DNA of 64,000 nt. Source: Campylobacter ureolyticus. Lineage in GTDB: Bacteria > Campylobacterota > Campylobacteria > Campylobacterales > Campylobacteraceae. The stretch covers positions 868,001 to 932,000 of the forward strand of contig NZ_CP053832.1 in NCBI RefSeq assembly GCF_013372225.1, in the 5' to 3' direction. Numbering within the stretch: position 1 is the stretch's first letter; each line of letters opens with the position of its first letter. Positions 45,896-55,976 of this stretch are shown here, in pieces. The notes under the pieces were generated by a model. That model had not been told where the DNA came from. It saw nothing but the letters and a program-made list of their open reading frames with translations, and made no database searches. The position numbers and the translations under genes are program-made.

Positions 45896-48451
45896 TTATT
45901 CAAATAAAGTAAAAGGAAGCTCGAGTGTATTTTTAATAATATTAAGTGGCGAAAGTAGAGCATCTTGTAAAACTTTATTTGAGTAAGTAGGACTATCAAG
46001 AGTTCCTCTTATCTTAACAACTGTTGAAATAGAACGATCTTTTCCAAGAATTATTTGATTTACTAAAGGAATGCTTGCAATAATTGAACTTGCATCTTTT
46101 AAGTATTTTACCTCAATATCTAAATCAATTTCTTTTGTTTTTAAATTTATTGTTCCAACTCCGCCTATATCGGCAGTTGAACCTTTAAAATCCATAGCTT
46201 GCACATAAATAATACTATCTTTTTTTACAAAAATAACTCTGCCTTTTTTTACATTAAAACCTTTGCTATTAAAATCTGGTGTTTTTAACTTTAACAGTGA
46301 TGGAATGCTATCTAAAAAAGATAAAAGTCGCTGATATAAAACTAAATCTGTTAAATATGTATCATTCATTAAAATTTCACCTCTAAACTCATCAATGCTT
46401 TTTCCAAAAACTTTTATATTAAATTCCCCGCCTTCAAAGCTTTTTGATTTCAAAAAATTATTTAAACTTTGAGAACTTAGATTAAGACCAGTTGCAGATA
46501 AAATTTCAGGTGTTATTTGAAGAGTTAGATTTCCTTGTGGAACTAAATTTGCATCAAATTTTATATTTTTATTGTCCAAATTTCCTTTGAAGCTACTTAA
46601 ATTTAAAGTTTTATTTATATCTTTTAAAATAATATCAGAATTTTTTCCGCTTATATTTATTTTTGGAAAGCTAGTTTGCGATGAAGCATTTTTGTCATAT
46701 TTTAACTCAAAATCAAGCCCGTTTATATCTAAATACATATCTTTTTTGCTTTGTTTAAAGTTTAAATAACTTGTATTTGCATAAATTTCACCATTTTTAT
46801 AATTGATATAAATTTCATCATTATCATATTTACTTCCATCTTTTTTGTATAAAGGTAGATCAAAAATAGTATCTTTTATATTTATTTTATAGTTTTTAAA
46901 ATCTTTTGTATTTACTGCTAAATTGCCATTTTTAAAACCTAAATCAGTAAGGATTTTAGAATATTGAATCAAGTCTTTTAAGTTGCTAACTTCAATTTCA
47001 TTTGTTTTGTCGAATTTAATTTTTGTATTTAGCTTTGGAATTTCAAGTAAAACTGTTGGTTTTGAAAAATCTAATTTTAAATCAGAATTAAAATTTTTTC
47101 TTTTAAAAATATCATTTATAAATACCTCTTCAAAATTTGCAGTAAGGTTAGCTTTTGAGACTTTTGTGTCAATTTTACCTTTTAAATTTGAAGCTTTAAA
47201 AAGCTCTTTATTAGAAATATTTGAAGCATTTAGGTCAATTTGAGAATTTTTTATTAAAACTTCTAAATTTTTTATATTAAATTTAGCCCCCGATATTAAA
47301 ATATCACTGTTTTTTAAAACCGAATTTGCCAAAACATCAAGTTTGTGAGGATGAGCTTGAATATGAAGTAAAACTTCTGTTTTGCTATTGCCATTTTGCT
47401 GTAAAATTGGCAGATTAATATTATAAGCTTTTAATAAATTTAAAACTTCATTATCAACCAAACTATCTGTTTTTATATCAACTATAATTTTTGTTGTTCC
47501 ATCCATTATGTTTAAAATATCAACTTTTGAGCCATTTAAATCTTTGTTTTGGTAAGCAGGCTCAAATAAATCAAAATATAGATTTCCATTTTCAAGTGCT
47601 ATATCAGCGCTTTTTACAACAGCACTTGGAAGTTTATCATTAAATGTTACATTTAGATCATAAGCCTTTGCAAAACCATTCATTTTATTTAGTTTATAGT
47701 CCAAATTTATTATATCAATCATCCCATTTAGATATTTAATATCGTAATACTTCGCTATTACTTTTCCATAAATCCACTCTTTTAAATGTTGATCCATCCC
47801 AGTTTTAAAACCAAGCTCATCCATAAAATTTTTAATACTAGTTGCGGTTGCACTTTTTATTTCATATTTTAAAAGTCCATTTTTTATACTAAAATCAAGC
47901 TTTCCATTTATTTCATGTGTTAAAAAAAATCCATCAAAACTATATAGTTTATTTATTAAATTTATATATCCGCTTCCTGCTATAACCAAATCAAAATCTT
48001 TAAAAGAAAGCTCGCTTATTGCGATATCATAACTATTTTCTTTAGGTATTATTTTTGTATCTATTTTTAAAAATTCAGTATCAAAATAAAAAATATTGTC
48101 TTTAAAAAGTGCAGTTATATTGTTTTTTCCAATCTCAACATTTTCTAAATTAATCTCTTCAAAAAATCTATTTAAATATACAATATAACTAAAAATTTTA
48201 TCTAAATCTAAAGCGCTAAACTCTTTTTTTTCATCGTTTGTGTTTAAATTTTTTTTAATTTTTAAGTTTTTTGCATTTATTATAAGCTTTTTATCAAATT
48301 TTATATATAATCTTTCGATATGTATATTATCGCGGTCGATATTTCCTATATTTATCCCGTTTTTTAATATGACAAAAAACACTGAAAGGATTATTGCTAA
48401 AATGACTACGATCGTTAGAGTAATTTTTGCTATTTTTGATATAATTTTCAT
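45896..48451 (-). CDS. AsmA/DUF3971 (YhdP-like) membrane-anchored periplasmic protein
   Basis: About 851 residues with one N-terminal membrane helix (KIISKIAKITLTIVVILAII region) and a long beta-rich periplasmic portion ending in LVNQIILGKDRSISTVVKIRGTLDSPTYSNKV, the AsmA/DUF3971-type C-terminus. Such proteins are bridge-like lipid carriers to the outer membrane. The ATG at 48451 has AAGGATAAAG directly upstream; an open extension to 48535 is not used. The first 50 bases overlap the start of mltG on the other strand, an unusual head-to-head overlap. Confidence 0.78.
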   Translation of the reverse strand: MKIISKIAKITLTIVVILAIILSVFFVILKNGINIGNIDRDNIHIERLYIKFDKKLIINAKNLKIKKNLNTNDEKKEFSALDLDKIFSYIVYLNRFFEEINLENVEIGKNNITALFKDNIFYFDTEFLKIDTKIIPKENSYDIAISELSFKDFDLVIAGSGYINLINKLYSFDGFFLTHEINGKLDFSIKNGLLKYEIKSATATSIKNFMDELGFKTGMDQHLKEWIYGKVIAKYYDIKYLNGMIDIINLDYKLNKMNGFAKAYDLNVTFNDKLPSAVVKSADIALENGNLYFDLFEPAYQNKDLNGSKVDILNIMDGTTKIIVDIKTDSLVDNEVLNLLKAYNINLPILQQNGNSKTEVLLHIQAHPHKLDVLANSVLKNSDILISGAKFNIKNLEVLIKNSQIDLNASNISNKELFKASNLKGKIDTKVSKANLTANFEEVFINDIFKRKNFNSDLKLDFSKPTVLLEIPKLNTKIKFDKTNEIEVSNLKDLIQYSKILTDLGFKNGNLAVNTKDFKNYKINIKDTIFDLPLYKKDGSKYDNDEIYINYKNGEIYANTSYLNFKQSKKDMYLDINGLDFELKYDKNASSQTSFPKINISGKNSDIILKDINKTLNLSSFKGNLDNKNIKFDANLVPQGNLTLQITPEILSATGLNLSSQSLNNFLKSKSFEGGEFNIKVFGKSIDEFRGEILMNDTYLTDLVLYQRLLSFLDSIPSLLKLKTPDFNSKGFNVKKGRVIFVKKDSIIYVQAMDFKGSTADIGGVGTINLKTKEIDLDIEVKYLKDASSIIASIPLVNQIILGKDRSISTVVKIRGTLDSPTYSNKVLQDALLSPLNIIKNTLELPFTLFE

Positions 48452-49361
48452 CTTTATCCTTGCTATTTTGACAGATTTAACAGCCAAAACCTCCTTTAAA
48501 GGTGAAATTTTTATCCCAAAAGGAAGTGCTACCAAAATTATATCAAATCTATCACATCAAAATTTAAATGTAACTAAATTTGATCCTAAAATTTTAGAAT
48601 TTATTGGAACTGTAAAAAGCGGATATTTAGACCTTGGAGATAAAAATTTAACCAAAATCGATCTTTTTTATAAGTTAACTACCGCAAAGCCTGTTATGAG
48701 TGATATCATAATAATACCAGGCGAAACAACTGTAGTTTTTTTAGAAGAAATCGCAAAAAAAGAAAATCTTGATTTTAATAAATTAGAACTTGAATATAAT
48801 AAAACTACCCCGTTTTATGAGGGTTTTTTAATTCCTGAAACATATCATCTAGCAAAAGGTTATGATGAAAAAGAGTTAATTTCAGTTTTAGTTAAAAACT
48901 CACTTAAAATACACAAAAATTTAATTAATAATTATGAAAAAGAGCATTATAAAACCATAGAATCCGATGAATGGAAAAATATATTGGCAAAAGCTTCGGT
49001 TATACAAAAAGAAGCAGCAAATAAAGATGAGATGAAAATAGTTAGTTCAGTTATTGATAACCGCCTTGATAAAGGTATGAGGCTTCAAATGGACGGAACT
49101 CTTAATTATGGTAAATTTTCACATATAAAAATCACGCCTGATAGGATAAGAAATGATGAGAGTAAATTTAATACTTACTTGAATGACGGGCTTCCACCAA
49201 TTGTTTGCATGGTTAGCATTGAAGCAATTGATGCAGCTATAAATCCGGTAAAAACTGAATATTTATATTTTATGCGTGATAAAAGAACTAATAAACATAT
49301 TTTTACAAAAACACATAGCCAGCATTTAAAACAAGTTAATATACAAAGAAATCTAAAGTAA
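48402..49361 (+). CDS. mltG: Endolytic murein transglycosylase MltG
   Basis: About 319 residues. An N-terminal membrane helix (about 5-25) is followed by a LysM-like segment (IFIPKGSATKIISNL) and the YceG catalytic domain with PGETTVVFLEEI, FEGFLIPETYHLAKG-type sequence and the catalytic Glu in KASVIQKEAAN; LQMDGTLNYGK and NTYLNDGLPPIVC are also standard. MltG cuts nascent glycan strands to set their length. I start at ATG 48402 with GAAAGGA 12 bases upstream; an earlier ATG at 48369 has no ribosome site. The 5' end overlaps the divergent AsmA-like gene by 50 bases. Confidence 0.88.
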   Translation: MTTIVRVIFAIFDIIFIFILAILTDLTAKTSFKGEIFIPKGSATKIISNLSHQNLNVTKFDPKILEFIGTVKSGYLDLGDKNLTKIDLFYKLTTAKPVMSDIIIIPGETTVVFLEEIAKKENLDFNKLELEYNKTTPFYEGFLIPETYHLAKGYDEKELISVLVKNSLKIHKNLINNYEKEHYKTIESDEWKNILAKASVIQKEAANKDEMKIVSSVIDNRLDKGMRLQMDGTLNYGKFSHIKITPDRIRNDESKFNTYLNDGLPPIVCMVSIEAIDAAINPVKTEYLYFMRDKRTNKHIFTKTHSQHLKQVNIQRNLK

Positions 49362-49449
49362 TGTTTAAGATAAAATTTATTACAAATTTATTATTTTAAC
49401 TTTATGATAAATTTGATAAAATGATAATAGAAATAAAAAAGGAGTAAGA

Positions 49450-51609
49450 ATGAGTGATATTGTTTATACCTATACTGATGAAGCACCAGCTTTAGCAACT
49501 TTTTCACTATACCCAATAATTAAAAATTTTTTAAGTAAAGCAGGTGTTAGCATAGAAATGGTTGACATTTCTCTTGCAGGGCGAGTTCTAGCAGCTTTTA
49601 GCAATGAGTTAAATTTAAATATTAGTGATGATTTAAATTTTTTAGGAAAATTAACAGAAGATAAAAACGCAAATATTATAAAACTTCCAAATATTTCAGC
49701 CTCTATTCCACAACTTAATGCTTGTATAAAAGAGCTTCAAGAAAAAGGTTTTAATGTTCCAAATTTTGTAAATGAGCCAAAAAACGATGGAGAAAAAACT
49801 ATAAAAGAAAAATATTTAAAAGTTTTAGGAAGCGCTGTAAATCCTGTTTTAAGACAAGGAAATAGCATAAGAACAGCTGCAAAAGCAGTAAAAAACTATG
49901 CTAAAACTCATCCGCATAATAATGGCATTTGGAATAAAAATGTAAAAACTGAAATTTTTTATATGGATAAAGGAGATTTTTACTCAAATGAAAAATCTAC
50001 TGTATTTAAAAATAATACAACTTTAACCATTAAATTTACAGCCGATAACAAAAAAGAAAAAATTTTAAAAAATGATTTAAGAATTTCAAAAAATGAAGTA
50101 GTTGATGCAACTTTTATGAGTGCAAAAGAACTTGATAAATTTATTGAAAAAAGTTTAGATTATGCTCTACAAAACGATCTTTTATATTCAGTTCATTTAA
50201 AAGCTACAATGATGAAAGTAAGTGATCCAGTGATTTTTGGACATTTTGTAAAGGAGTTTTTTAAAGTAGTTTTTAATGAGTATGGATTTGAGTTTGAAAG
50301 ACTTGGAATAAATGAAAACAACGGACTAAAAGATCTATTTGAAAAACTTGAAAACTCCAAACTAAAAGATGAAATTTTATCTAAATTTGATGAAATTTGT
50401 AAAACTAGACCAAATTTGGCAATGGTTGATAGCGATAAAGGAGTTACAAATTTACATATTCCAAGCGATGTTATAATTGATGCATCAATTCCTGCAATGT
50501 TGCGAAATAGCGGTAAAATGTGGGATAAAAATGGTGAGTTAAAAGAGTGCTTGGCTGTAATTCCTGATAAAACTTATGCTGTGGTTTATGAAAGCATGCT
50601 AAATGACTTAAAGAAAAATGGTTCACTTAATCCAAGCATTATAGGAAGTGTTACAAATGTTGGTTTAATGGCTAAAAAAGCTGAAGAGTATGGAAGTCAT
50701 GATAAAACTTTTATTATAGAAGAAGATGGAAAAATAGAAGTTTTTGATGAAAACAAGAAATATTTTGAGTTTAAAGTTCAAAAAGGTGATATTTTTAGAA
50801 TGACTTCGGTTAAAGATGAAGCGATAAAAAACTGGATAAAAATAGCACTTGATTTAGCAAAAGAAAAAGGTGTTGTGCCGATTTTTTGGCTTGATGAAAA
50901 CAGAGCCCACGATAAAAATTTAATAAAAACCGTAAAGCATGAGCTTAAAAACGATGAAGTTTATGAAATTCTAGCCCCAAAAGATGCACTTTTGAAAACA
51001 AATGAGATTATTAGAAGTAGCAAAGATGCAGTAGCTGTAACTGGAAATGTTTTAAGGGATTATTTAACCGATTTATATCCGATCTTAGAACTTGGAACTA
51101 GTGCGAAAATGCTCTCAATCGTGCCTCTTTTAAACGGGGGTGGTATGTTTGAAACAGGAGCTGGTGGCTCAGCGCCAAAACACGCAGAGCAACTCATAAA
51201 CGAAAATCACCTTAGATGGGATAGCTTAGGGGAATTTATGGCTTTGGCGCAGAGTTTAAAATATTTAGATAAACCAACAGCCAAAATACTTGGTGCTGCA
51301 CTTGATGATGCAATTTGTAAATTTTTAGAAAATGATAAATCTCCAAAAAGAAAAGTAGGAGAGCCTGATACTAGAAATAGTCATTTTTATTTAGCTTTAT
51401 ATTTTGCAGATGAGCTTTTAAAAACTGATTTGAAAAAAGAATTTGAAAATTTAGCAAAAGAGTTAAAAGAAAATGAAAAAATAATAAATAATGAGCTTTT
51501 AAGAGTTCAAGGAAAATGTGTTGACTTAGGAGGATATTATAAATTTGACCCTAAAAAAGCTGAAGAAATTTTAAGACCAAGTAAAACTTTAAATAAAATA
51601 ATAGGATAA
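49450..51609 (+). CDS. icd: Isocitrate dehydrogenase, NADP-dependent, monomeric type
   Basis: A 719-residue monomeric Icd that oxidises isocitrate to 2-oxoglutarate. Typical blocks are IVYTYTDEAPALATFSL at the start, VNPVLRQGNSIRTAAKAVKNYAK, LRNSGKMWDKNGE, FWLDENRAHD and LNGGGMFETGAGGSAPKHAEQ. It heads a TCA run of eight genes on the same strand, with AAAAAGGAG 8 bases before the ATG. A GATAAAATGATAAT stretch about 30 bases upstream may hold the -10. Confidence 0.95.
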   Translation: MSDIVYTYTDEAPALATFSLYPIIKNFLSKAGVSIEMVDISLAGRVLAAFSNELNLNISDDLNFLGKLTEDKNANIIKLPNISASIPQLNACIKELQEKGFNVPNFVNEPKNDGEKTIKEKYLKVLGSAVNPVLRQGNSIRTAAKAVKNYAKTHPHNNGIWNKNVKTEIFYMDKGDFYSNEKSTVFKNNTTLTIKFTADNKKEKILKNDLRISKNEVVDATFMSAKELDKFIEKSLDYALQNDLLYSVHLKATMMKVSDPVIFGHFVKEFFKVVFNEYGFEFERLGINENNGLKDLFEKLENSKLKDEILSKFDEICKTRPNLAMVDSDKGVTNLHIPSDVIIDASIPAMLRNSGKMWDKNGELKECLAVIPDKTYAVVYESMLNDLKKNGSLNPSIIGSVTNVGLMAKKAEEYGSHDKTFIIEEDGKIEVFDENKKYFEFKVQKGDIFRMTSVKDEAIKNWIKIALDLAKEKGVVPIFWLDENRAHDKNLIKTVKHELKNDEVYEILAPKDALLKTNEIIRSSKDAVAVTGNVLRDYLTDLYPILELGTSAKMLSIVPLLNGGGMFETGAGGSAPKHAEQLINENHLRWDSLGEFMALAQSLKYLDKPTAKILGAALDDAICKFLENDKSPKRKVGEPDTRNSHFYLALYFADELLKTDLKKEFENLAKELKENEKIINNELLRVQGKCVDLGGYYKFDPKKAEEILRPSKTLNKIIG

Positions 51610-51613
51610 TTGT

Positions 51614-52459
51614 ATGAAAGTAGGAATAATCGGAGCTGGGAATATCGGCTCAAATATAGCTTCTTTATTAATTTCTCAAGATTTAGCAAGTGAAATTTTG
51701 CTAATTGATATAAATGAAAAACTTGCCCTTGGCAAAATGCTTGATTTAAGTACTTTAAATGTGATTTTAGATAAAAATATCAAAATAAACTCTACACTTG
51801 ATTATAGTAAATTAAAAGATTTTGATATCGTTGTTATAACAGCTGGAATTACTAGAAAAGAAGGACAAAGCAGGGAAGAGTTGGCTAAAATAAACGCCTC
51901 AATAGTAGGGGAAACTTCAAAAAAGATAGCCGAGTTTTCTCCAAATGCCATTATTATAATTGTTACAAATCCACTTGATTTAATGGTTTATGCATGTTAT
52001 AAAAATAGCTGCTTTAATAAAAATAAAATCATAGGAATGGCAGGAGAGCTAGATAGTGCAAGAGCAAAATTAAATTTAGCAAAGCTTAAAAATATTTCTC
52101 CAATCAGTGCAAAAATAAATGTTTTTGGAATGCATAATGATGAGATGATAATTCAAACTAGCCAAGATTTGACAAAAGATGAATTTCAAACCATAAAAGA
52201 TGAAACGATAAATGCTGGAGCAAATATAACAAAACTATTAGGCACATCTGCATATTATGCACCAGCAGCAGCTGTTGTTAAGATGGTCAAAGCTATTAAA
52301 AATGGAGGGAATATTATTGCCTCTGTTTTGGATGATAATGAGATAAGCTTTGGAAAAGAGATAAAACTCAGTAAAAAAGGTATTGAGAAAATAGTCGAAA
52401 ATGAAGTTTATAAAAGTGTTGATACTTCAAATTTTATAAAATTAAAAAAGAATTTATAA
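51614..52459 (+). CDS. mdh: Malate dehydrogenase
   Basis: A 281-residue NAD-dependent malate/lactate dehydrogenase-fold enzyme. The nucleotide loop is GAGNIGSNIA, ribose-binding Asp in LLIDINEK, the mobile loop AGITRKEGQSREEL (with the substrate Arg) and IVTNPLDLMVY. The catalytic His is in NVFGMHNDEM, where most relatives have GEHGDSM. It is about 20-30 residues shorter than usual. It starts 4 bases after icd and precedes sucC by 9 bases. Confidence 0.9.
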   Translation: MKVGIIGAGNIGSNIASLLISQDLASEILLIDINEKLALGKMLDLSTLNVILDKNIKINSTLDYSKLKDFDIVVITAGITRKEGQSREELAKINASIVGETSKKIAEFSPNAIIIIVTNPLDLMVYACYKNSCFNKNKIIGMAGELDSARAKLNLAKLKNISPISAKINVFGMHNDEMIIQTSQDLTKDEFQTIKDETINAGANITKLLGTSAYYAPAAAVVKMVKAIKNGGNIIASVLDDNEISFGKEIKLSKKGIEKIVENEVYKSVDTSNFIKLKKNL

Positions 52460-52468
52460 GGGAATTTA

Positions 52469-53653
52469 ATGAATATCCATGAGTATCAAGCAAAAGCACT
52501 TTGCAAAGAATTTGGTATAAAAACAGCCGATGGATTACTTGCATTAACAAGTTTAGAAGCGGTTAATAATGCTAAAAAACTAGGTGGTGAAATTTGGGCT
52601 ATAAAAGCTCAAATTCATGCAGGTGGAAGAGGGCTTGGAGGCGGAGTTAAAATAGCTAAAAGCTTAGATGAAGTTGAGAAATTTTCAAAAGATATGATTA
52701 AAATGACACTAATCACTCCACAAACTGGAAAAAATGGCAAAGTTGTAAATAAAATATATATTGAAAAGGGCTGTAAAATAAAAAAAGAGTTTTATTTAAG
52801 CCTTTCGTTTAATCGTGATTCTCAAAAACTTTGTTTAATAGCAAGTTCAAGTGGTGGAATGAGTATAGAAGAGATATCAAGCTCAAACCCAGAGCTTATC
52901 AAGGCTATTTTTATTGATCCACAAATTGGTCTTATGGATTTTCATATTTTAGAGATTTCATCATTTTTAGGTTTCGATAAGGATAAATATACCAAATTTC
53001 ATGATATTTTAACTAAAATTTATGATCTTTATATGCAAAAAGATGCTGTTTTGATAGAAACAAATCCATTAATCCTAGATGAAGATGATGAATTTCTAGT
53101 GCTTGATGCAAAAATGAGCTTTGATGATAGTGCACTTTTTAGACATCCTGAAATTTTAGCTTTAAGGGATTTAGATGAAGAGGATAATGCTGAGATAGAA
53201 GCTAAAAAACACTCTTTAAGTTATGTAAAACTAGATGGCAATATAGGATGTATGGTAAATGGTGCAGGTTTAGCTATGGGGACAATGGATGCTATTAATT
53301 TTGCTGGCGGAAAACCTGCAAATTTTTTAGATGTTGGAGGACTTGCAAGCTCTCATACTGTGGCAAAAGCATTTGAAATCATTCTAAAAGATGAGTTTGT
53401 AAAGGTGATTTTTATAAATATTTTTGGAGGCATTGTAAGGTGTGATAGGATTGCAAATGGCATAATAGAAGCAATAAATTTAATAAATCCTAAAATTCCA
53501 ATTGTTATAAGACTTGATGGAACAAATGCAAAAGAAGCAGAGGATATTTTAAAAAAAGCAAATATTTTAAATTTAATTCCTGTAAAAAATTTAGAAGATG
53601 GTGCTATTTTGTCTGTAAAACTTTCAAAAGAGTTTAACAAGGATATCAAATGA
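52469..53653 (+). CDS. sucC: Succinyl-CoA synthetase beta subunit
   Basis: A 394-residue ATP-grasp subunit that, with SucD, converts succinyl-CoA to succinate with ATP or GTP production. Visible are the N-terminal MNIHEYQAKALCKEFG, AQIHAGGRGLGGGVKIAKS, the GAGLAMGTMDAIN and GGLASSHTVAKAF blocks and NIFGGIVRCDRIANGII. ATG with GGGAA upstream. Overlaps sucD by 4 bases, so the two subunits are coupled. Confidence 0.96.
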   Translation: MNIHEYQAKALCKEFGIKTADGLLALTSLEAVNNAKKLGGEIWAIKAQIHAGGRGLGGGVKIAKSLDEVEKFSKDMIKMTLITPQTGKNGKVVNKIYIEKGCKIKKEFYLSLSFNRDSQKLCLIASSSGGMSIEEISSSNPELIKAIFIDPQIGLMDFHILEISSFLGFDKDKYTKFHDILTKIYDLYMQKDAVLIETNPLILDEDDEFLVLDAKMSFDDSALFRHPEILALRDLDEEDNAEIEAKKHSLSYVKLDGNIGCMVNGAGLAMGTMDAINFAGGKPANFLDVGGLASSHTVAKAFEIILKDEFVKVIFINIFGGIVRCDRIANGIIEAINLINPKIPIVIRLDGTNAKEAEDILKKANILNLIPVKNLEDGAILSVKLSKEFNKDIK

Positions 53654-54525
53654 GTATTTTAATTGACAAATCTACAAAAGTTATTGTTCAAGGTTTTACA
53701 GGTAAAGAGGCAACATTTCACTCACAAAAATGCCTTGAATATGGCACTTTAATAGTTGGTGGAGTAACTCCATTTAAAGGTGGAATTACTCACCTTGGAC
53801 TTCCTGTTTTTAACACTGTCAAAGAAGCTGTTGAAAAAACAAATGCTAGTGTTTCGCTTATATTTGTTCCTGCTATGTTTGTGGCTAATGCTATTATAGA
53901 AGCTGCAAATGCTGGCATTAAACTATGTATTGTTATCACAGAGCATGCCCCACTAAATGATATAATAAAGGCAAAAAATTTTGCAAATAAATGTGGCATG
54001 CAAATAATAGGCCCAAACTCACCCGGCATTATAAGTGCAGATGAATGCAAACTTGGAATTATGCCTGGAAATATTTTCAAAAAATCAAATTTAAATATAG
54101 GTTTAATCTCAAAGTCAGGAACATTAACCTACGAGGGTGCAAAGCAAATTTTAGACGAGGGATATGGCATCTCAACAGCTATTGGCATAGGTGGAGATAG
54201 GGTTATAGGACTTGGATTTAGTGAACTTTTAGAGATGTTTGAGAAAGATGATGATACAAAAGCAATTGTTTTAATAGGTGAAATTGGAGGTATTTTAGAA
54301 ATAGAAGCTGCAAAAACTATAAAGGATAAAATTTCAAAACCAGTTGTTGCCTTTATAGCTGGTGCTACAGCTCCAAAAGGTAAAAGAATGGGTCATGCAG
54401 GTGCTATAGTAAGTGATTATAACTCAACTGCAAAAGGAAAAATGCAGTCTTTAGAAAAAGTTGGTGTTCATGTAGTGCAAAGCCCTGCTCATATTGGCAG
54501 AAAATTAAAAGAAGTATTAGGCTAA
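53650..54525 (+). CDS. sucD: Succinyl-CoA synthetase alpha subunit
   Basis: A 291-residue subunit carrying the CoA site and the phospho-His. Visible are VQGFTGKEATFHSQKC and GGVTPFKGG at the N-terminus, TEHAPLNDI, GPNSPGIIS, SGTLTYEGAKQ and GIGGDRVIG. The active His is in KRMGHAGAIVS (near residue 248). The start overlaps the sucC stop. It is followed by oorD after 12 bases. Confidence 0.97.
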   Translation: MSILIDKSTKVIVQGFTGKEATFHSQKCLEYGTLIVGGVTPFKGGITHLGLPVFNTVKEAVEKTNASVSLIFVPAMFVANAIIEAANAGIKLCIVITEHAPLNDIIKAKNFANKCGMQIIGPNSPGIISADECKLGIMPGNIFKKSNLNIGLISKSGTLTYEGAKQILDEGYGISTAIGIGGDRVIGLGFSELLEMFEKDDDTKAIVLIGEIGGILEIEAAKTIKDKISKPVVAFIAGATAPKGKRMGHAGAIVSDYNSTAKGKMQSLEKVGVHVVQSPAHIGRKLKEVLG

Positions 54526-54537
54526 AAAGGAAAAAAT

Positions 54538-54843
54538 ATGGAAAATTTAAAAGCTGTTTGGGTTGATGAGAGTAGATGCAAAGCTTGCAATATCTGTGTA
54601 AGCTATTGTCCAAGTGGGACTTTGGCTATGAGGTATGAACCAAAGGCTATTCAAGGTATGATGATAGAAGTGTTAAATGACAAAACCTGTATTGGTTGCA
54701 GGGATTGTGAAACACATTGTCCTGATTTTGCTATTTTTGTGGCTGATAAAGGTTTTAAATTTGCAAAACTTACACCAGAAGCAAAGGCACTTTCACAAGC
54801 TATTAAAGAAAATAATTTTATGAAAATAAAGGATGAATTATGA
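54538..54843 (+). CDS. oorD: 2-oxoglutarate:acceptor oxidoreductase delta subunit (ferredoxin) OorD
   Basis: A 101-residue polyferredoxin with two 4Fe-4S motifs, CKACNICVSYCP (about 13-24) and CIGCRDCETHCP (about 47-58). It carries electrons from the Oor complex to flavodoxin or ferredoxin. It precedes oorA with a 4-base overlap. The oorDABC order matches Campylobacter and Helicobacter. Confidence 0.95.
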   Translation: MENLKAVWVDESRCKACNICVSYCPSGTLAMRYEPKAIQGMMIEVLNDKTCIGCRDCETHCPDFAIFVADKGFKFAKLTPEAKALSQAIKENNFMKIKDEL

Positions 54844-55976
54844 GTGTGGAAGTTATCTCAACTGGTAATGCTCTAGTGGCAAAAGCTGCAATTGATTGTG
54901 GCTGTAAATTCTTTGGTGGATATCCAATAACTCCATCTAGTGAGATAGCTCATGAAATGAGTGTAAGACTTCCAGAAGTTGGTGGAACTTTTATTCAAAT
55001 GGAAGATGAAATTTCTGGTATTTCAGTTGCGCTTGGAGCTTCTATGAGTGGAGCAAAAGCAATGACAGCAAGCAGCGGTCCTGGGATTTCTTTAAAATCA
55101 GAACAAATTGGTCTTGCATTTATAGCTGAAATTCCACTAGTTATTGTAAATGTTATGAGAGGAGGTCCATCAACTGGTCTTCCGACTCGAGTTTCTCAAG
55201 GTGATATTTTACAAGCTAAAAGTCCAACACATGGAGATTATCAAAGTATAACTTTAATACCAGGAAGCTTAGAAGAAGTCTATACTTTTACAATAAAAGC
55301 TTTTAATTTAGCTTCTAAATTTATGACACCTGTTTTTTTACTTCTTGATGAAACACTTGGTCACATGCAAGCAAAGGCTATTTTGCCAGATATTAAAGAT
55401 ATAAAAATATATAAAAGGGATGAGTTTAAAGGTGAAAAAAACAACTATTTGCCATATAAAGCAGATATTGATAGACCTGCCGTTTTAAATCCTTTCTTTA
55501 AAGGTTATCGTTATCACATCACAGGACTTCATCACGGAAATACAGGATTTCCAACTGAAAATGGCGAGATAGTTGATTATAACATTAAAAGACTTTTTAA
55601 TAAGATAAATTTACATAAAGATGAAATTTGCGAATTTGAAGAGTTTAACTTAGAAAATGCTGAAATTTGTATAATAGCCTATGGAAGTGTAAATTTAGCA
55701 GTTAAAAGTGCCATTGAAATTTTAAATAAAGAATGTATTAAGGTTGGGTTGTTTAGACCTTTAACCTTATGGCCAAGTAGTAAGAAAAAAATAAAAGAAA
55801 TTTGTGATAAATTTAAAAATATCTTAGTAGTTGAGTTAAATTTAGGACAATATTTTGGAGAAATTCAAAAATGTGGTTTAAGAGATGATTTACATACACT
55901 TTTTAAAGCAAATGGAAGACCAATAAGTCCAAATGAAATTATTAAAAAAGTAAAAGAAATCAAAGGAGTGAAATAA
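54840..55976 (+). CDS. oorA: 2-oxoglutarate:acceptor oxidoreductase alpha subunit OorA
   Basis: A 378-residue subunit with the pyrimidine-binding and transketolase-like domains. The segments GGYPITPSSEIAHEM, QMEDEISGISVALGASMSGAKAMTASSGPGISLKSEQIGLA and VNVMRGGPSTGLPTRVSQGD are characteristic. With OorB it forms the core that oxidises 2-oxoglutarate to succinyl-CoA and CO2. The stop overlaps the start of oorB by one base. Confidence 0.96.
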   Translation: MSVEVISTGNALVAKAAIDCGCKFFGGYPITPSSEIAHEMSVRLPEVGGTFIQMEDEISGISVALGASMSGAKAMTASSGPGISLKSEQIGLAFIAEIPLVIVNVMRGGPSTGLPTRVSQGDILQAKSPTHGDYQSITLIPGSLEEVYTFTIKAFNLASKFMTPVFLLLDETLGHMQAKAILPDIKDIKIYKRDEFKGEKNNYLPYKADIDRPAVLNPFFKGYRYHITGLHHGNTGFPTENGEIVDYNIKRLFNKINLHKDEICEFEEFNLENAEICIIAYGSVNLAVKSAIEILNKECIKVGLFRPLTLWPSSKKKIKEICDKFKNILVVELNLGQYFGEIQKCGLRDDLHTLFKANGRPISPNEIIKKVKEIKGVK

